Assembly (NCBI RefSeq): GCF_002858805.1
Contig: NZ_PJZI01000023.1
Span: 1 to 64,000, forward strand
DNA from: Chimaeribacter arupi
Lineage (GTDB): Bacteria; Pseudomonadota; Gammaproteobacteria; Enterobacterales; Enterobacteriaceae
Direction of reading: 5' to 3'
Length of the DNA stretch: 64,000 nt
Shown piece after piece: positions 1 to 8,388 of the stretch. Position 1 is the stretch's first letter, and each line of letters opens with the position of its first letter. The notes beneath the pieces were generated by a model that worked only from the letters and a program-made list of their open reading frames with translations, was not told the DNA's origin and did no database searches. Made by a program: the position numbers and the translations under genes.

Positions 1-151
1 TAAAGCCAAACACGGAATGCGTTCGGTGGATGAGGGTGTCACGGCCATTAATGAAGGCTGCACGGTATTAGGATTCGGTTTTATGGATAAAGAGGAATTA
101 GGCCAGAAACTGGTGGAAGCCTGGCGTAAAAAATTCGGCCAGACACCATGA
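1..151 (+). CDS. Glycine-rich SFCGS family protein, C-terminal end (partial)
   Basis: An open frame runs from the window edge to a TGA at 149-151 and gives about 49 residues ending GQTP. It contains GFGFMDKEELGQKLVEAW, typical of the end of the small SFCGS family (the EF_0830/AHA_3911 type, from memory). That family lies directly before DUF4312, DUF4311 and DUF4310 genes in other bacteria, which is the order here. The stop overlaps the next start by ATGA, so the two are translationally coupled. The family's namesake cysteine motif would lie upstream of the window and cannot be checked. A role as a IIB-like soluble component of a transporter is inference. Confidence 0.72.
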   Translation, partial: KAKHGMRSVDEGVTAINEGCTVLGFGFMDKEELGQKLVEAWRKKFGQTP

Positions 152-444
152 AACAGATCTATACCACCACGGTTCAGGTACAGGGAAAAGGCCCGACCAA
201 AGCCGCCGCCTTTTCCGCGGCCTTAAGCCAGGTGCAGCAGGCAGTAATGAACTCCACGGAGACGGTGTTATTACGTATTGAGCCGCAGGATCTCCGGGTA
301 ATAACGGCAGAGGAAACCATCACGCGGGAAAAATTCCTGTTCTTCTTTCTGCCGCGTGAAAAGCGCCAGTATGCCGTCACGCTGGATATTACGGTCAACG
401 TTACCGCCATTAATACCGGGCAGGTGACGTTCGCCACCCCTTAA
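148..444 (+). CDS. DUF4312 family protein
   Basis: This 98-residue protein starts at an ATG overlapping the previous stop by 4 bases. It has no signal peptide and no clear membrane span. The only very hydrophobic patch is FLFFFLP near residue 66, followed by a beta-rich stretch (YAVTLDITVNVTAIN). Length, sequence style and position between SFCGS and DUF4311 genes identify DUF4312 (EF_0831/AHA_3912 type). The function is unknown; a small cytosolic partner of the two following membrane proteins is inferred from invariable gene order. It is part of one operon running to about 4952 or beyond. Confidence 0.78.
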   Translation: MKQIYTTTVQVQGKGPTKAAAFSAALSQVQQAVMNSTETVLLRIEPQDLRVITAEETITREKFLFFFLPREKRQYAVTLDITVNVTAINTGQVTFATP

Positions 445-472
445 ACACGGGAACGAGAGATAAGGAGTCCTG

Positions 473-1249
473 ATGTTTTTTATTATTCTGCTTAAATCGC
501 TGATTATCGGCGGGCTGGTGGGGGTCGGCGTGGGTGCCGGCGCGGCGCGGATGTTCCATGCGCCGACGGTGCAGGGCATGGGGGCCTTCCGTACGCTCGG
601 CGAGCTGAACGCCTGCGAGGGCGATCCGGCATCCCACTTCTCCTTCGGCCTCGGCTTCTTCTTCAACGCCTGGGCCTCCTCCGTGGCGGCCGGGGCCTTC
701 ACCCAGGATGTTGACCACCGCATCATCCCCAACTGGGGGGCGGCGGCGATCATGATGAAAAACCGCAACCTGGCGGAAACCCTGCACGACCCGCGCAAAA
801 TGGCGCTGGCCTGTGGGCTTATCGGCATGGTGGTGGTGGCGTTTCTCAATACTACCGCCTCGGCGGTGCCGGCGGCGCTTCAGGTCACGGCGGTGAAAGT
901 GCTGGTGCCGGCCGCCAACCTGCTGGTGAACACCGTGATGCCGGTGATCTTCTGGCTGGCGGCGATTGATGCGGGCCGCCGCTCCGGCTTCTGGGGCACG
1001 GTGTTCGGCGGGCTGGCGCAGCTTATCATGGGGAACGCCGTACCGGGGTTGGTGCTCGGCATCCTGATCGGCAAAGGCGTGGAAGAGAGCGGCTGGAACC
1101 GCGTCACCAAAATCATGATGGCGGTGATTGTGCTGCTGTTCGTGCTGAGCGGCTTCTTCCGCGGCTTTGATATGAAGCTGCTGCAATCCTTCACCCTCGG
1201 CGTGCCCGGCTGGCTCGAGCACATCCATAACACCCTGAGCGGGAAATAA
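473..1249 (+). CDS. DUF4311 family membrane protein (putative transporter subunit)
   Basis: This 258-residue, strongly hydrophobic protein follows a good ribosome site (AAGGAG, 7 bases before the ATG). Probable membrane segments are near residues 3-25 (glycine-rich LIIGGLVGVGVGAG), 55-75, 102-125, 138-165, 173-205 and 212-235. The family is DUF4311 (EF_0832/AHA_3913 type), always paired with DUF4310. Together they resemble, in size and layout, the two membrane subunits of a mannose-type or galactitol-type PTS permease, but I see no clear homology to a named IIC or IID. The neighbouring amidohydrolase, DgaE and DgaF genes suggest uptake of an amino-sugar-acid-like compound. Confidence 0.82.
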   Translation: MFFIILLKSLIIGGLVGVGVGAGAARMFHAPTVQGMGAFRTLGELNACEGDPASHFSFGLGFFFNAWASSVAAGAFTQDVDHRIIPNWGAAAIMMKNRNLAETLHDPRKMALACGLIGMVVVAFLNTTASAVPAALQVTAVKVLVPAANLLVNTVMPVIFWLAAIDAGRRSGFWGTVFGGLAQLIMGNAVPGLVLGILIGKGVEESGWNRVTKIMMAVIVLLFVLSGFFRGFDMKLLQSFTLGVPGWLEHIHNTLSGK

Positions 1250-1251
1250 TC

Positions 1252-1926
1252 ATGACGACCCTTATCACCGAAAAAGCAGCTCCGCAGGAGAAAGCCGGGT
1301 TCTGGTACGCCGACTGGTCTTTCCCGATCTTTGTCGGCTTGCTCTCCTCCGGGGTGTTTGCCGGTACCCACATGTACTACCTCTACGGCATCGGCGCGTT
1401 TAACGAAGTGGCATTTGTGTCGATGCTGCGCGCCGGGATGGACACCGGCGTCTACGGCGCGGTGGCGGCTTTCGGGGCGAGCTTCCTGTTCGCCCGCATT
1501 ATTGAAGGCTCGCTGGTCGGCGTGCTGGACATCGGCGGCGCGGTGCAGACCGGCGTCGGGCTGGGCATCCCGGCGCTGCTGCTCGGCGCGGGCATCGTCT
1601 TCCCGGTGGAGAACTTTATCGCTTCGCTGATCACCGGGCTGGTGGCCGGGCTGGCGATTGGCTACCTGATTATCCTGGCGCGCAAATTCACCATCAACCA
1701 GAGTAACTCCACCTACGGCGCGGATGTGATGATGGGCGCGGGCAACACCTCCGGGCGTTTCCTCGGGCCGCTGATTATCCTGTCAGCGATCACCGCCTCG
1801 ATCCCGATCGGCATCGGGTCGCTGCTGGGCGCGCTGCTGTTCTACCTCTGGCAGAAGCCGATCACCGGCGGGGCGATCCTCGGCGCGATGATCTTTGGCG
1901 CGCTGTTCCCGGTGACGCTCTCCTGA
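1252..1926 (+). CDS. DUF4310 family membrane protein (putative transporter subunit)
   Basis: This 224-residue integral membrane protein begins 2 bases after the DUF4311 stop. A soluble N-terminus of about 20 residues is followed by glycine and alanine-rich spans near residues 25-45, 60-80, 85-110, 120-145, 165-190 and 195-220. The DUF4310 family (EF_0833/AHA_3914 type) is the constant partner of DUF4311. Its stop overlaps the amidohydrolase start (TGATG), so transport and catabolism are coupled. The transported substrate and energy source are unknown; PTS-like function is inferred from context only. Confidence 0.82.
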   Translation: MTTLITEKAAPQEKAGFWYADWSFPIFVGLLSSGVFAGTHMYYLYGIGAFNEVAFVSMLRAGMDTGVYGAVAAFGASFLFARIIEGSLVGVLDIGGAVQTGVGLGIPALLLGAGIVFPVENFIASLITGLVAGLAIGYLIILARKFTINQSNSTYGADVMMGAGNTSGRFLGPLIILSAITASIPIGIGSLLGALLFYLWQKPITGGAILGAMIFGALFPVTLS

Positions 1927-3071
1927 TGGCGGCCGCGATGAAAGATCTGATCCTGCGCCGGGCGCGGCTGGCAGACGGCAGCGTCATCGATCTGGCGGTG
2001 CAGAACGGCCGGATCGCCGCGCTGGGGACGTTGCCGGAGATGATGGCGGCGGAAAACACCGTGGATCTGGCGGGCGGGGTGTACCTGAGCGCCGGCTGGA
2101 TCGACAGCCATGTGCACTGCTACCCGGCTTCGCCGATCTACCACGACGAGCCGGATCGCGTCGGCATCGACGGCGGCGTCACCACCGTGGTGGATGCAGG
2201 CAGCACCGGCGCGGATCAGGTGGGGGATTTCCACCGCCTGACCCGCACGGCGCGCACACAGGTGCTGGCGCTGCTGAACATCGCCCGCACCGGCATCGTG
2301 ACGCAGAACGAGCTGGCGGACATGGCGCAGATCGACGGCGCGGCGGTGAAACAGGCGATCGGCGACTACCCCGGCTTTATCATCGGGCTGAAAGCGCGCA
2401 TGAGCAGCAGTGTGGTGGGGGAGAACGGCCTGCGGCCGCTGATCCGCGCCAAGCAGATCCAGCATGAGAATGGCGATGTGCCGCTGATGGTGCACATCGG
2501 CAACGATCCGCCTGATCTGGACGGCATCGCCGATCTGCTGACCGCGGGTGACATCATCACCCACTGCTACAACGGCAAACCGAACCGCATCCTGACGCTG
2601 GAAGGCGCGCTGCGCGGCGCAGTGCGTAAGGCGCTGGATCGCGGTGTGCGGCTGGATGTCGGCCACGGCAGCGCCAGTTTCAGCTTTGCGGTGGCGCGGC
2701 AGGCGATTGCGCTCGGCATTCTGCCGCACACCATCAGTTCCGACATTTACTGCCGCAACCGCCTGGACGGGCCGGTACACAGCCTGGCGGCGGTGATGTC
2801 CAAATTTTTGGCGCTCGGCATGACGCTGCCGCAGGTGATTGATTGCGTCACGGTAAACGCCGCCCAGTCGCTGAAACTCACCGGGCGCGGGCGGCTGGCG
2901 GTGGGGGAAACGGCTGACCTCACGCTGTTTGCCCTCAACGACACGCCGCAGATCTACGCCGATGCTGACGGGGCCGCCATGAATGCGCCGCAGCAGCTGG
3001 TGCCGCTGGCGGCGGTGGTCGCCGGGGCGCTCTATCCAACCCAAGAAGGGAATGTCTATCATGTCTTCTGA
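1926..3071 (+). CDS. Amidohydrolase/deacetylase family metallohydrolase
   Basis: A 381-residue enzyme of the amidohydrolase superfamily (EF_0837/AHA_3915 type). Visible metal-site features are the HVH motif near residue 62 (GWIDSHVHCYPAS), a candidate carboxylated lysine in GLKARMSS near residue 156, and histidines in MVHIGNDPPD (about 190), THCYNG (about 213) and DVGHGSASF (about 246). SDIYCRNRLDGP follows as the probable catalytic-aspartate strand. It probably hydrolyses an amide, N-acyl or cyclic bond in the incoming compound before the DgaE and DgaF steps, though the exact substrate is unknown. The start overlaps the DUF4310 stop, and the end overlaps the next gene by 11 bases. Confidence 0.85.
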   Translation: MAAAMKDLILRRARLADGSVIDLAVQNGRIAALGTLPEMMAAENTVDLAGGVYLSAGWIDSHVHCYPASPIYHDEPDRVGIDGGVTTVVDAGSTGADQVGDFHRLTRTARTQVLALLNIARTGIVTQNELADMAQIDGAAVKQAIGDYPGFIIGLKARMSSSVVGENGLRPLIRAKQIQHENGDVPLMVHIGNDPPDLDGIADLLTAGDIITHCYNGKPNRILTLEGALRGAVRKALDRGVRLDVGHGSASFSFAVARQAIALGILPHTISSDIYCRNRLDGPVHSLAAVMSKFLALGMTLPQVIDCVTVNAAQSLKLTGRGRLAVGETADLTLFALNDTPQIYADADGAAMNAPQQLVPLAAVVAGALYPTQEGNVYHVF

Positions 3072-4206
3072 TGCGCTGTCTGATAACAACACCGTTTCCC
3101 CCCACGAAAAATACCGGCTGAAACAGGTGATTAACGCCTCCGGCCGCATGACGATCCTGGGCGTCTCGACGCCGGAGCCGGCAGTGGCCGCCGCGGTGGA
3201 GTATGGCCTCGGCCACTTTTTCGAGATGAAGGATCTGGTGCTGAAAACCGGTGCCTATATTGCCGGGCTGCTGAACGTGGAGGATGCGGTGATCGTCTCC
3301 TGCGCCTCGGCCGGGATCGCGCAGTCGGTGGCGGCGGTGATCGTCAAAGAGAGCGATCATTTGCTGGTGAACCTGCACAGTGCCGCCCATCAGGAGCCGG
3401 ACGAAATTGTGCTGCCGAAAGGGCATAACGTGAATTACGGCGCGCCGGTCGGCACCATGGTGGCGCTGGGCGGCGGAAAGGTGGTCGAAGCCGGCTACGC
3501 CAATGAGTGCTCGGCGGCGCAACTGGCCGCCGCCATTACCCCGCGCACCGCAGCGCTGCTCTACATCAAATCGCACCACTCGGTACAGAAAAGTATGCTG
3601 ACGGTCGCAGAGGCAGCAGAGGTGGCACACCGCCACCAGTTGCCGCTGATTGTGGATGCGGCCGCAGAAGAGGATCTCACCTGTTATTACCAGATGGGTG
3701 CGGATCTGGTGATCTACAGCGGCGCGAAAGCGCTGGAAGGCCCGTCGAGCGGGCTGGTCATCGGGCGCGCAACTTATGTGGCCTGGGTGCGCCGCCAATC
3801 GGAAGGCATCGGCCGGGCGATGAAAGTCGGCAAAGAAGGCATCCTCGGGCTGACCGAAGCGATTGAGCGTTACGTCCACCGCGTGCCGGTGAGCGGGCAG
3901 CAACTGGTGGAGAAAATGACGCCGTTTATTGAGCGCCTCAACACCCTGCCGGGCGTGACGGCACGCGTGGTATGGGACAGCGCCGGGCGCGATATCGCCC
4001 GTACCGAGATCGCCTTTGATGAGGCAGCGCTGGGGCTGCGCACCGGCGAGATTGTGCAGCGGCTGAAAACCGGGAAGATCGCCATCTATTTCCGCGGTTA
4101 CCGCGCCAATGAGGGCAAGATCGAGGTCGATGTGCGCAGCGTCACCCCGGAGCAACTCACGACCCTTTACACCTGCCTTGCCACCCTGCTGGAGAAACGC
4201 CCGTGA
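3061..4206 (+). CDS. dgaE: DgaE family PLP-dependent ammonia lyase
   Basis: A 381-residue PLP enzyme of the SelA-like fold. The motif YSGAKALEGPSSG carries the probable PLP lysine at about residue 223. The named relative DgaE converts D-glucosaminate-6-phosphate to 2-keto-3-deoxy-6-phosphogluconate plus ammonia in Salmonella. I chose the ATG at 3061 because AAGAAGGG lies about 10 bases upstream; in-frame starts at 3052 and 2983 have poorer spacing or non-conserved residues. The gene overlaps the amidohydrolase by 11 bases and the aldolase by 4 (GTGA). The true substrate may differ from glucosaminate because the transporter here is not the Dga PTS. Confidence 0.85.
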   Translation: MSSDALSDNNTVSPHEKYRLKQVINASGRMTILGVSTPEPAVAAAVEYGLGHFFEMKDLVLKTGAYIAGLLNVEDAVIVSCASAGIAQSVAAVIVKESDHLLVNLHSAAHQEPDEIVLPKGHNVNYGAPVGTMVALGGGKVVEAGYANECSAAQLAAAITPRTAALLYIKSHHSVQKSMLTVAEAAEVAHRHQLPLIVDAAAEEDLTCYYQMGADLVIYSGAKALEGPSSGLVIGRATYVAWVRRQSEGIGRAMKVGKEGILGLTEAIERYVHRVPVSGQQLVEKMTPFIERLNTLPGVTARVVWDSAGRDIARTEIAFDEAALGLRTGEIVQRLKTGKIAIYFRGYRANEGKIEVDVRSVTPEQLTTLYTCLATLLEKRP

Positions 4207-4952
4207 AACCGACCTCATTAACCCCAAATTATTACCGTGACCGTGTCTGCCTCAATGTGCTGGCGGGCAGCAAAGCCAATGCGCAGGCGGTGTATGACGC
4301 GGCAGAGGGGCATGTGCTGGTGGGCGTGCTCTCGAAAAATTACCCGGATGTGGCGTCAGCCGTGGCGGATATGCGTGGCTACGCGGCGCTGATTAATAAC
4401 GCGGTATCGGTCGGGCTGGGGGCGGGCGATCCGCGCCAGTCGGTGATGGTCGGGCAGATTGCGGCCGCGCTGCAACCGCAGCATGTGAACCAGGTCTTCA
4501 GCGGTGTGGGCAGCAGCCGGGCGCTGCTGGGCCAGCCTGACACGGTGGTCAATGGGCTGATTTCGCCTACCGGCCGCGTGGGCTGGGTGACGATTTCCAC
4601 CGGGCCGCTGAGCAGCGGGCAACCGGCAGCGACAGTGCCGGTAGAAACGGCGATTGCGATGCTGAAAGAGATGGGCGGCAGCGCGGTGAAATACTTCCCG
4701 ATGGGCGGGCTGGCCACGCGGGAGGAGTTCGCTGCCGTGGCGCGCGCCTGTGCGGCGCAGGATTTCTGGCTGGAACCTACCGGCGGCATCGATCTGGAGA
4801 ACTTCACGCCGATCATGGCGATCGCGCTGGAGGCCGGGGTCAGCAAAATCATCCCGCATGTCTACAGTTCTATTATCGACAGCCAGAGCGGTGACACCCG
4901 GCCGGCGGCGGTCGCGGCCCTGCTGGCACAATTGCGCGCACTGGTGGGCTAA
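4203..4952 (+). CDS. dgaF: DgaF-like KDGP aldolase
   Basis: A 249-residue class I aldolase (EF_0839/AHA_3917 type) expected to cleave 2-keto-3-deoxy-6-phosphogluconate into pyruvate and glyceraldehyde-3-phosphate. The segment GSAVKYFPMGGL near residue 160 holds the likely Schiff-base lysine, and LEPTGGIDLENF near 195 is a phosphate-binding region. Translation starts at a GTG that overlaps the DgaE stop (GTGA). It sits directly after dgaE, as in the Salmonella dga operon. It supplies the entry to central metabolism for this cluster. Confidence 0.87.
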   Translation: MKPTSLTPNYYRDRVCLNVLAGSKANAQAVYDAAEGHVLVGVLSKNYPDVASAVADMRGYAALINNAVSVGLGAGDPRQSVMVGQIAAALQPQHVNQVFSGVGSSRALLGQPDTVVNGLISPTGRVGWVTISTGPLSSGQPAATVPVETAIAMLKEMGGSAVKYFPMGGLATREEFAAVARACAAQDFWLEPTGGIDLENFTPIMAIALEAGVSKIIPHVYSSIIDSQSGDTRPAAVAALLAQLRALVG

Positions 4953-4976
4953 GCCTTCTTACACAGGAGAAACGCC

Positions 4977-6143
4977 GTGAAAACACGCACCGCCCTTTGT
5001 CTGGTACTGGCGATGGTCAGCGCGCCGCTGCACGCAGAGACCGCGCGCTTCGCTTATGTCGGCACCTATAACCCCAACGGCGAAGGCGTCTACCGCTTCA
5101 CCGTCAATGCCACCGACGGCCGCCTCAGTGAGCGAGCACTGGTCAGCCGCGTCAGTAACCCGGCGCAACTGGTGGCGAACGCCGCCGGCACGCTGCTGTT
5201 TGTGGGCAGCGAGGTCGCGGATTTCAACGGCGGGCAGCAGGGCGGGCTGAGTGCTTACCGCATCAACCCACAGGACGGCAGTTTAACGCTGCTCAACCAG
5301 GTGATGTCCGCCGGGCAGGGGCCGGTCTGGCTGTCGTTGACACCGGATGAAAAATTCCTGCTGGTGGCGAACTATATCAGCGGCAGCGTCGCCAGCTTCC
5401 CGGTGGCGGGTGACGGGAAACTTGGCGCGGCGGTGTCGGTGCAGCAGCAACAGGGCGAGCCGGGTGCCGCCAGGCCGGCCGCCGCAGTGCCGGGGAGTTT
5501 CGCCATCAGCGACCATAACGGGCCGCACGCCCATATGATCGAGAGCGATCCCAGCGGGCGTTTCGCCTTCTCCACCGATCTGGGGCTGGACAGGATCTAC
5601 CAGTGGCGGCGCGATCCTGAAACCGGCGCGCTGACGCCGAACGATCCGCCGTTCATCCCGGCCGCCTCGGCCGGTGCCGGGCCGCGCCATCTGGTGTTCC
5701 ACCCGTCGGGCGACACGCTGTTTGTGATTGCGGAAGAGGCCTCAGTGGTGACCAGCTACCGCCTCAACCGCGATACCGGCACGCTGACGCCGCTGAACAG
5801 CCTTTCATCGCTGCCGCCGGCCTACCAGGGCACCAGTTTTGCCGCCGGGTTGCTGCTGGGGCGTGACGGCAAAAACCTCTATGTCGCCAACCGCCTGCAC
5901 AACAGCATCGCCCAGATCGCCGTCACGCCCGAAGGCGGGATGCGCTGGGTCGCGGAGGTGTGGACGCGCGGCGATTACCCCCGCAGCCTGACGCTCGACC
6001 CGGCCGGGAAAACGCTTTATGTCATGAATCAGAAAAGTGACAACATAACCCGCTTCCAGGTCGATCCGGCGCATGGCACACTGACTTTCGCCGACGAGTA
6101 CACCCCGGTCGGCAGCCCGTCCCAGCTGATTATGGTGCCCTGA
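4977..6143 (+). CDS. Secreted lactonase family beta-propeller protein
   Basis: A 388-residue protein with a clear Sec signal peptide (KTRTALCLVLAMVSAPLHA, cleavage before ETARFAY), so the mature part is periplasmic. The remainder has repeated blades such as GTYNPNGEGVYRF, NGPHAHM and GPRHLVFHPSGDTLFV, typical of the 6-phosphogluconolactonase-like (PF10282) seven-bladed propeller. It starts at a GTG after ACAGGAG. A periplasmic location means a phosphorylated lactone is unlikely to be its substrate. Opening a sugar or aminosugar lactone before uptake is the natural inference from its place in the operon. It lies 24 bases after dgaF. Confidence 0.82.
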   Translation: MKTRTALCLVLAMVSAPLHAETARFAYVGTYNPNGEGVYRFTVNATDGRLSERALVSRVSNPAQLVANAAGTLLFVGSEVADFNGGQQGGLSAYRINPQDGSLTLLNQVMSAGQGPVWLSLTPDEKFLLVANYISGSVASFPVAGDGKLGAAVSVQQQQGEPGAARPAAAVPGSFAISDHNGPHAHMIESDPSGRFAFSTDLGLDRIYQWRRDPETGALTPNDPPFIPAASAGAGPRHLVFHPSGDTLFVIAEEASVVTSYRLNRDTGTLTPLNSLSSLPPAYQGTSFAAGLLLGRDGKNLYVANRLHNSIAQIAVTPEGGMRWVAEVWTRGDYPRSLTLDPAGKTLYVMNQKSDNITRFQVDPAHGTLTFADEYTPVGSPSQLIMVP

Positions 6144-6195
6144 GGCAGCGATGCTGCCCTCCGGTGCGAACAGTTATCCCAACCCTGGAAGGATT

Positions 6196-8112
6196 ATGGT
6201 GCGGTTTCCCTATCAACGTCTGGCCAATCTGTTTGATGCCTTGCAGGATGAGATCCTGCCGCAGGAGGAGCTGGCGAAACGCTTTGACGTCTCCACCCGC
6301 ACCGTGCGGGCGGACATCACGGCACTTAACGAGATCCTGATCCGCTATGGCGCGCAGTTTGTGCACACGCGCGGCAGCGGCTACCAGCTCCGGGTAGAGG
6401 ATGCGGTTCGCTTCAGTGCGCTGCGCCAGCCTGCGGCCGCCGCGCCGCAAATCCCGCGGACGGCGGCTGACCGGGCGACCTGCCTGCTGGTGCGGTTTCT
6501 CACCTCGCCGTTTTCGCTGAAACTGGAAGACCTGGCGGATGAGTGGTACGTGAGCCGCGGCACACTGCAAAGTGACATGGCGGAGGTGCGGGAGTATCTC
6601 AGCCGTTATCCGCTGACGATTGAAACCAAACCGCGCTACGGCATGAAACTGTTCGGCAGCGAAGTGGCGATCCGCGCCTGCCTGACCGATCTGCTGTTCC
6701 AGCGGCAGGATGAGCACAGCGCCGGGTTGCTGCATTCACCGGCGGTGCTGGCAGTGGCGCAGATGCCGGCGCTGGCCGCCGCGCTGCATCAGGGCGTGTC
6801 ACAGGCGGGGATCCGGTTGACGGACGAGGGCGAGCACTATCTGGCGCTCTACTGCGCGGTGGCGCTCCGGCGCATTTGTGACGGCTACCCGCTCTCCGAT
6901 TTCCAGGCCGACGAAGGGGATGAGGCGGTGCGGCAGGTCTCCTCAGCGCTGGCGGCCCAGTTGCGCCAGTGGGCAGGGAAGGAGATTGCCCCGGCGGAGG
7001 AGGCGTACCTGCGGGTAAACATCGCTGCGCGGCACGTCCAGGCGGTGCAGCCTACGGAGATCAATGCCGACGATGAGGAGGCGCTGGTGGATTACCTGCT
7101 CTCTTACATCAATGCGCACTATAACTACGATTTGCAGGGTGACGAGCAGTTGCGCGCCGACCTGCTGACGCACATCAAAACCATGATCACCCGGGTGAAA
7201 TACCAGATAGCCATCCCGAACCCACTGCTGGCGAACATCAAACAGCACTACCCGATGGCCTATGACGTCACGCTGGCGGCCCTGTCAAGCTGGGGAAAAT
7301 ATACCCCCTACAGCCTGAGCGAAAACGAGATCGGGTTTCTGGTGCTGCACATCGGCGTCGGGCTGGAGCGCCACTACAACATCGGCTACCAGCGCCACCC
7401 GCAGGTGCTGCTGGTGTGCGACACCGGCAATTCCACCATCCGCATGATCCAGGCGCAGGTCAGCCGCAAATACCCGCAGCTGGAGATCACCCGCATCATC
7501 ACGCTGCGCGACTATGAGCAGCTCAGCCAGATTGACGAGGATTTTGTGATCTCCACGGCGCGGCTGGCGGAGCGCAACAAACCGGTGGTGGTGATGTCAC
7601 CGTTCCCGACCGAATTCCAATTGGAACAGCTCGGCAAGCTGGTGCTGGTGGATCGCACCCGCCCCTATATGCTGGAGAAATTTTTTGATGCCGGGCATTT
7701 CCTGATCCTCGACCAGCCGCTGAGCCAGGAGGAACTGTTCCGCCGGGTGTGCGGCCAACTGGAGCTGGAAGGGGTGGTGGACGGCGATTTTTATGCCTCG
7801 GTCACGGAGCGGGAGGCGATTGTCTCTACCATGCTGGGCGAGGGCATCGCGCTGCCGCACGCGCTGGGGTTACAGGCGAAAAAAACCGTGGTGGTGACGG
7901 TGCTCTGCCCGCCGGGCATCGCCTGGGGGCAAGGGGAGACGGCGCAGGTGATTTTCCTGCTGGCGATAAGCAAAGCCGATTATGAGGAAGCGATGGCGAT
8001 CTATGACCTGTTCGTCACCTTTGTGCGTGAGCGCTCGGCCAGCCGGTTGCTCGCCAGCCGCGATTTTGCCAGCTTTAAAGCGATTGCCGGCGAAAGCCTG
8101 AGCCGGATTTAA
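6196..8112 (+). CDS. PRD-domain transcriptional regulator (HTH-PRD-PRD-IIB-IIA)
   Basis: A 638-residue regulator of the MtlR/LicR type, often labelled a BglG-family antiterminator. Domains in order are an N-terminal HTH (ELAKRFDVSTRTVRADITAL, about 20-45), a second winged/Mga-like region, PRD1 (about 195-290), PRD2 (about 295-395, with LLTHIKTMI and LVLHIGVGLERHY histidines), a IIB-like domain with VLLVCDTGNST (about 403) and a C-terminal IIA-like domain with GEGIALPHA (about 550). DNA binding by the HTH fits activation better than RNA antitermination. In PRD1 the usual helix histidine appears to be tyrosine (LALYCAVALRRI). The start at 6196 begins MVRFPYQRLANLF, as I recall for relatives; an in-frame ATG at 6151 would add 15 residues. 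It probably senses substrate through phosphorylation and controls this operon. Confidence 0.85.
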   Translation: MVRFPYQRLANLFDALQDEILPQEELAKRFDVSTRTVRADITALNEILIRYGAQFVHTRGSGYQLRVEDAVRFSALRQPAAAAPQIPRTAADRATCLLVRFLTSPFSLKLEDLADEWYVSRGTLQSDMAEVREYLSRYPLTIETKPRYGMKLFGSEVAIRACLTDLLFQRQDEHSAGLLHSPAVLAVAQMPALAAALHQGVSQAGIRLTDEGEHYLALYCAVALRRICDGYPLSDFQADEGDEAVRQVSSALAAQLRQWAGKEIAPAEEAYLRVNIAARHVQAVQPTEINADDEEALVDYLLSYINAHYNYDLQGDEQLRADLLTHIKTMITRVKYQIAIPNPLLANIKQHYPMAYDVTLAALSSWGKYTPYSLSENEIGFLVLHIGVGLERHYNIGYQRHPQVLLVCDTGNSTIRMIQAQVSRKYPQLEITRIITLRDYEQLSQIDEDFVISTARLAERNKPVVVMSPFPTEFQLEQLGKLVLVDRTRPYMLEKFFDAGHFLILDQPLSQEELFRRVCGQLELEGVVDGDFYASVTEREAIVSTMLGEGIALPHALGLQAKKTVVVTVLCPPGIAWGQGETAQVIFLLAISKADYEEAMAIYDLFVTFVRERSASRLLASRDFASFKAIAGESLSRI

Positions 8113-8115
8113 CCG

Positions 8116-8388
8116 CTACTCTTCGTCGAAGCCGGAGTTAAACAGCTCCACCACCGCGTTCAGCGCATTGACCTCATCGGGGCCGGTGGCCTCGATCTCA
8201 ATGCGCTGGCCTTTGGGCGAGTCGAGCATCAGCAGGGCGATCACGCTGCTGGCCTCCGCCTCCATGCCTGCGTCGTTGCGCAGCATCACTTCGGCGTCAA
8301 AGCTCTGCACCAGCTCAAACAGTTTCATCGCCGGCCGGGCGTGCATGCCGAGCCGGTTTTTGATCTCCACCGTGTGTTTCACCGTCAT
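8116..8388 (-). CDS. npr: Phosphocarrier protein NPr (nitrogen PTS HPr)
   Basis: A 90-residue HPr-like protein. His16 in [13 protein letters not shown] is the phosphorylation site, and the rest ([19 protein letters not shown]) matches the HPr fold. In the nitrogen PTS, NPr carries phosphate from EI-Ntr (PtsP) to EIIA-Ntr (PtsN). Its start overlaps the end of rapZ by 4 bases, and it is the last gene of the rpoN-hpf-ptsN-rapZ-npr unit. It converges with the PRD regulator with only 3 bases between their stop codons, so the accessory operon is inserted right at this edge. Confidence 0.95.
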   Translation of the reverse strand: MTVKHTVEIKNRLGMHARPAMKLFELVQSFDAEVMLRNDAGMEAEASSVIALLMLDSPKGQRIEIEATGPDEVNALNAVVELFNSGFDEE

